From the NCBI GenBank assembly GCA_030592655.1, contig JAUVIQ010000057.1, positions 1-14,517 of the forward strand: 14,517 bases of DNA, written 5' to 3'. This document shows, piece by piece, positions 12,972-14,517 of the stretch (positions are counted from its first letter, which is position 1; each line of letters begins with the position of its first letter). A model generated the notes under the pieces. The model was given only the letters and a program-made list of their open reading frames with translations. It had not been told where the DNA came from and did no database searches. Made by a program: the position numbers and the translations under genes. This DNA is from Planctomycetales bacterium (GTDB taxonomy: Bacteria > Planctomycetota > Phycisphaerae > SM23-33).

Positions 12972-14517
12972 CGGCTGCCCCCCTTGAAACGTATCCGGGG
13001 GTCGATCCAAAGCAGCAGCAAGTCGCTGACGAGCGTTCCGACCACACCCAGCAGGCTGAGCACCATCAGCATCGACCCGGCAAGGTACATATCCTCGGTC
13101 ATCAGCGCCTGAAGCATCAGAGGTCCCACCGTTGTCAGGCTCAGCACCATCGCCACAATCGCCCCGCCTGAGACCAGTTGCGGGAATATCCCGCCGATAC
13201 CTGAGATGAACGGGTTCAGCGCCAGACGGACGGGGTATTTCATCAGGAGTTTTATGGGGCGGACGCCTTTGGCGCGGGCAGTAACGACGTAGGGCTTCTT
13301 CAGTTCATCAAGGAGGTTGCCCCGCATCACGCGGATCATCCATCCCGTTCCGCCCACGCCTAAAACCACCACCGGCACCCAAATGTGTTTGAGAAGATCT
13401 ACGAACTTACCCCACGTCCATTCCGGCTGAGCGCCGTACTGAGCGGAGAACAGACCGAATTCACGGATACCGAACCACTCGGCGCTGGCGTACATCAACA
13501 GGAGCGCAAACAGGAAGCCCGGTATGCACATTCCGATAAAGCCCACGAAAGTAAAGAAGTAGTCTCCGATAGAATACTGCTTCACCGCCGAGTAGATTCC
13601 GATCGGAATGGCCGTCGCCCAGGTGAACAATATCGTGCCGAATGAGATAAGCACCGTCAGCAGGATGCGGTCGCCCACAATATCGTTGACGCGCTTGAGG
13701 CTCTCCATAGACCGACCCATATCCCCCTGAAGCAGACCTTCGTCCTTTTCTTCATAAGTAGCGAACCACGTCAACCCTATCCAGCGAGCGTATCGCGTGG
13801 TTACAGGTTCTTCGAGGCGGAAGAACTTCCTGATTTCCTCAAGCCTCTGCATGTCCACGTCGTCGCCGGATTGCTCCAGTTGCATGATTCGGGTGGTTAC
13901 GTAGTCGCCCGGTGGAAGTTGGATAACGGTAAAGACGATGATGGAAATAATCAGCAGCGTCGGAACCATTATCAGCAGGCGGCGCCCGATGTACGGATGC
14001 TTGACGACTATCAGAACTACCAGGAGAATCCCGATAATCAGGAATGAATACCGGATAATCTTACCAACCTTGCTTCCCGACGCTTCGGCCTCTTGGGCCG
14101 CCGGCGTGTCGGGCGGCAGGGTAATGGTTACAATGTCGTGTTTAATCTGGGCGATCGCGCCGGGCGTGTCGTAGGGCTTCTCAAAGTAAAACGTCTCAAT
14201 ACCGGCGTTTCCGGGGGTCAGTAAGTCCCCGGAGGCGACGAGTTTTCGAGGAACGTTCTTGAAACCGTCTTTCACAATGGCCAAAGTCGGCGGGCGCGTC
14301 GAAATGTTAATCGTCCAGACATTCTCGGCGGCAATCTTGAGGACTTTATTATATATCTCCCGCTGCTTTTCCCGATCCGACTCAATGGCAGCAGCCTCGA
14401 CCAACACCATTGACTTAAGTAGTGGATGGTCTTTGGGCGGTTCGATGCAGCCGTGGGCTGCATCTGCTTTGGGGTTCCCGTAAAGCCCACCCAGTGCAAA
14501 CCATCGCATATACTCAC
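12968..14517 (-). CDS. Solute-binding domain fused to DppB-like permease (5' end beyond right edge)
   Basis: An open frame of at least 516 residues continues through the right edge, so the N-terminus is missing. Counting from the first Met in the window, residues 1-115 resemble the C-terminal part of family 5 peptide-binding proteins (EKQREIYNKVLKIAAENVWT, then NISTRPPTLAIVKDGFKNVP). A charged linker leads to a membrane helix at about 151-169, followed by a complete DppB-like permease starting near RRLLIMVPTLLIISIIVFTV, with the EAA loop at about 407-433 (YVVTARAKGVRPIKLLMKYP). The topology is coherent: the binding domain lies outside, the added helix crosses in, and the permease starts in the cytoplasm. 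Normally these are separate proteins. It is the first visible gene of the transporter operon and overlaps the DppC-like gene by 4 nt. Confidence 0.92.
   Translation of the reverse strand, partial: EYMRWFALGGLYGNPKADAAHGCIEPPKDHPLLKSMVLVEAAAIESDREKQREIYNKVLKIAAENVWTINISTRPPTLAIVKDGFKNVPRKLVASGDLLTPGNAGIETFYFEKPYDTPGAIAQIKHDIVTITLPPDTPAAQEAEASGSKVGKIIRYSFLIIGILLVVLIVVKHPYIGRRLLIMVPTLLIISIIVFTVIQLPPGDYVTTRIMQLEQSGDDVDMQRLEEIRKFFRLEEPVTTRYARWIGLTWFATYEEKDEGLLQGDMGRSMESLKRVNDIVGDRILLTVLISFGTILFTWATAIPIGIYSAVKQYSIGDYFFTFVGFIGMCIPGFLFALLLMYASAEWFGIREFGLFSAQYGAQPEWTWGKFVDLLKHIWVPVVVLGVGGTGWMIRVMRGNLLDELKKPYVVTARAKGVRPIKLLMKYPVRLALNPFISGIGGIFPQLVSGGAIVAMVLSLTTVGPLMLQALMTEDMYLAGSMLMVLSLLGVVGTLVSDLLLLWIDPRIRFKGGSR

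Overview
The window looks like bacterial chromosome of roughly even base composition. It splits into an accessory left half (about 1-7400) and a housekeeping right half (about 7650-14517). No rRNA, tRNA or CRISPR array was recognised. The lineage is uncertain. The fused solute-binding/permease protein, the dCache-HAMP-SpoIIE phosphatase and the dense toxin-antitoxin content would fit a Planctomycetota (Phycisphaerae-like) genome, but that is inference from general family knowledge only.

Left half, minus strand, 1-4119: a gene running off the left edge (unrecognised product) lies just downstream of a NotI-family restriction endonuclease with its cysteine cluster and active-site residues. Upstream is a tightly packed three-gene run: an MNT nucleotidyltransferase, a HEPN-domain protein overlapping it by 4 nt, and a membrane-anchored dCache-HAMP-PP2C phosphatase starting 2 nt after the HEPN stop. 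On the plus strand at 4300-4713 is a small four-helix membrane protein of unknown function with a plausible promoter.

Centre, 4763-5343: a HigBA-type locus. Its promoter, a perfect 9-bp inverted-repeat operator and the antitoxin gene are intact, but the toxin gene is reduced to about 21 recognisable codons. The antitoxin stop codon lies in the first unit of a repeat cluster (two 42-bp units plus several CTATGTTTCC decamers).

Centre-right, 5344-7477, minus strand: a strong sigma70-type promoter drives a 216-residue protein of unknown function, followed by an XRE-HTH/ImmA-IrrE metallopeptidase fusion and a 48-residue Lys/Arg-rich protein. This is the best candidate for an undescribed module. 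By gene order it could be a regulator/protease-controlled or toxin-antitoxin-like pair.

Right half, minus strand: typA (bipA) with an extended -10 promoter about 200 nt upstream, preceded by a peptide-type ABC importer operon. In transcription order this is a solute-binding-domain/DppB-like permease fusion (5' end beyond the right edge), a DppC-like permease with an enlarged periplasmic loop, and DppD-like and DppF-like ATPases. The four genes are joined by ATGA overlaps or a 3-nt gap, so they are very likely co-transcribed and translationally coupled.
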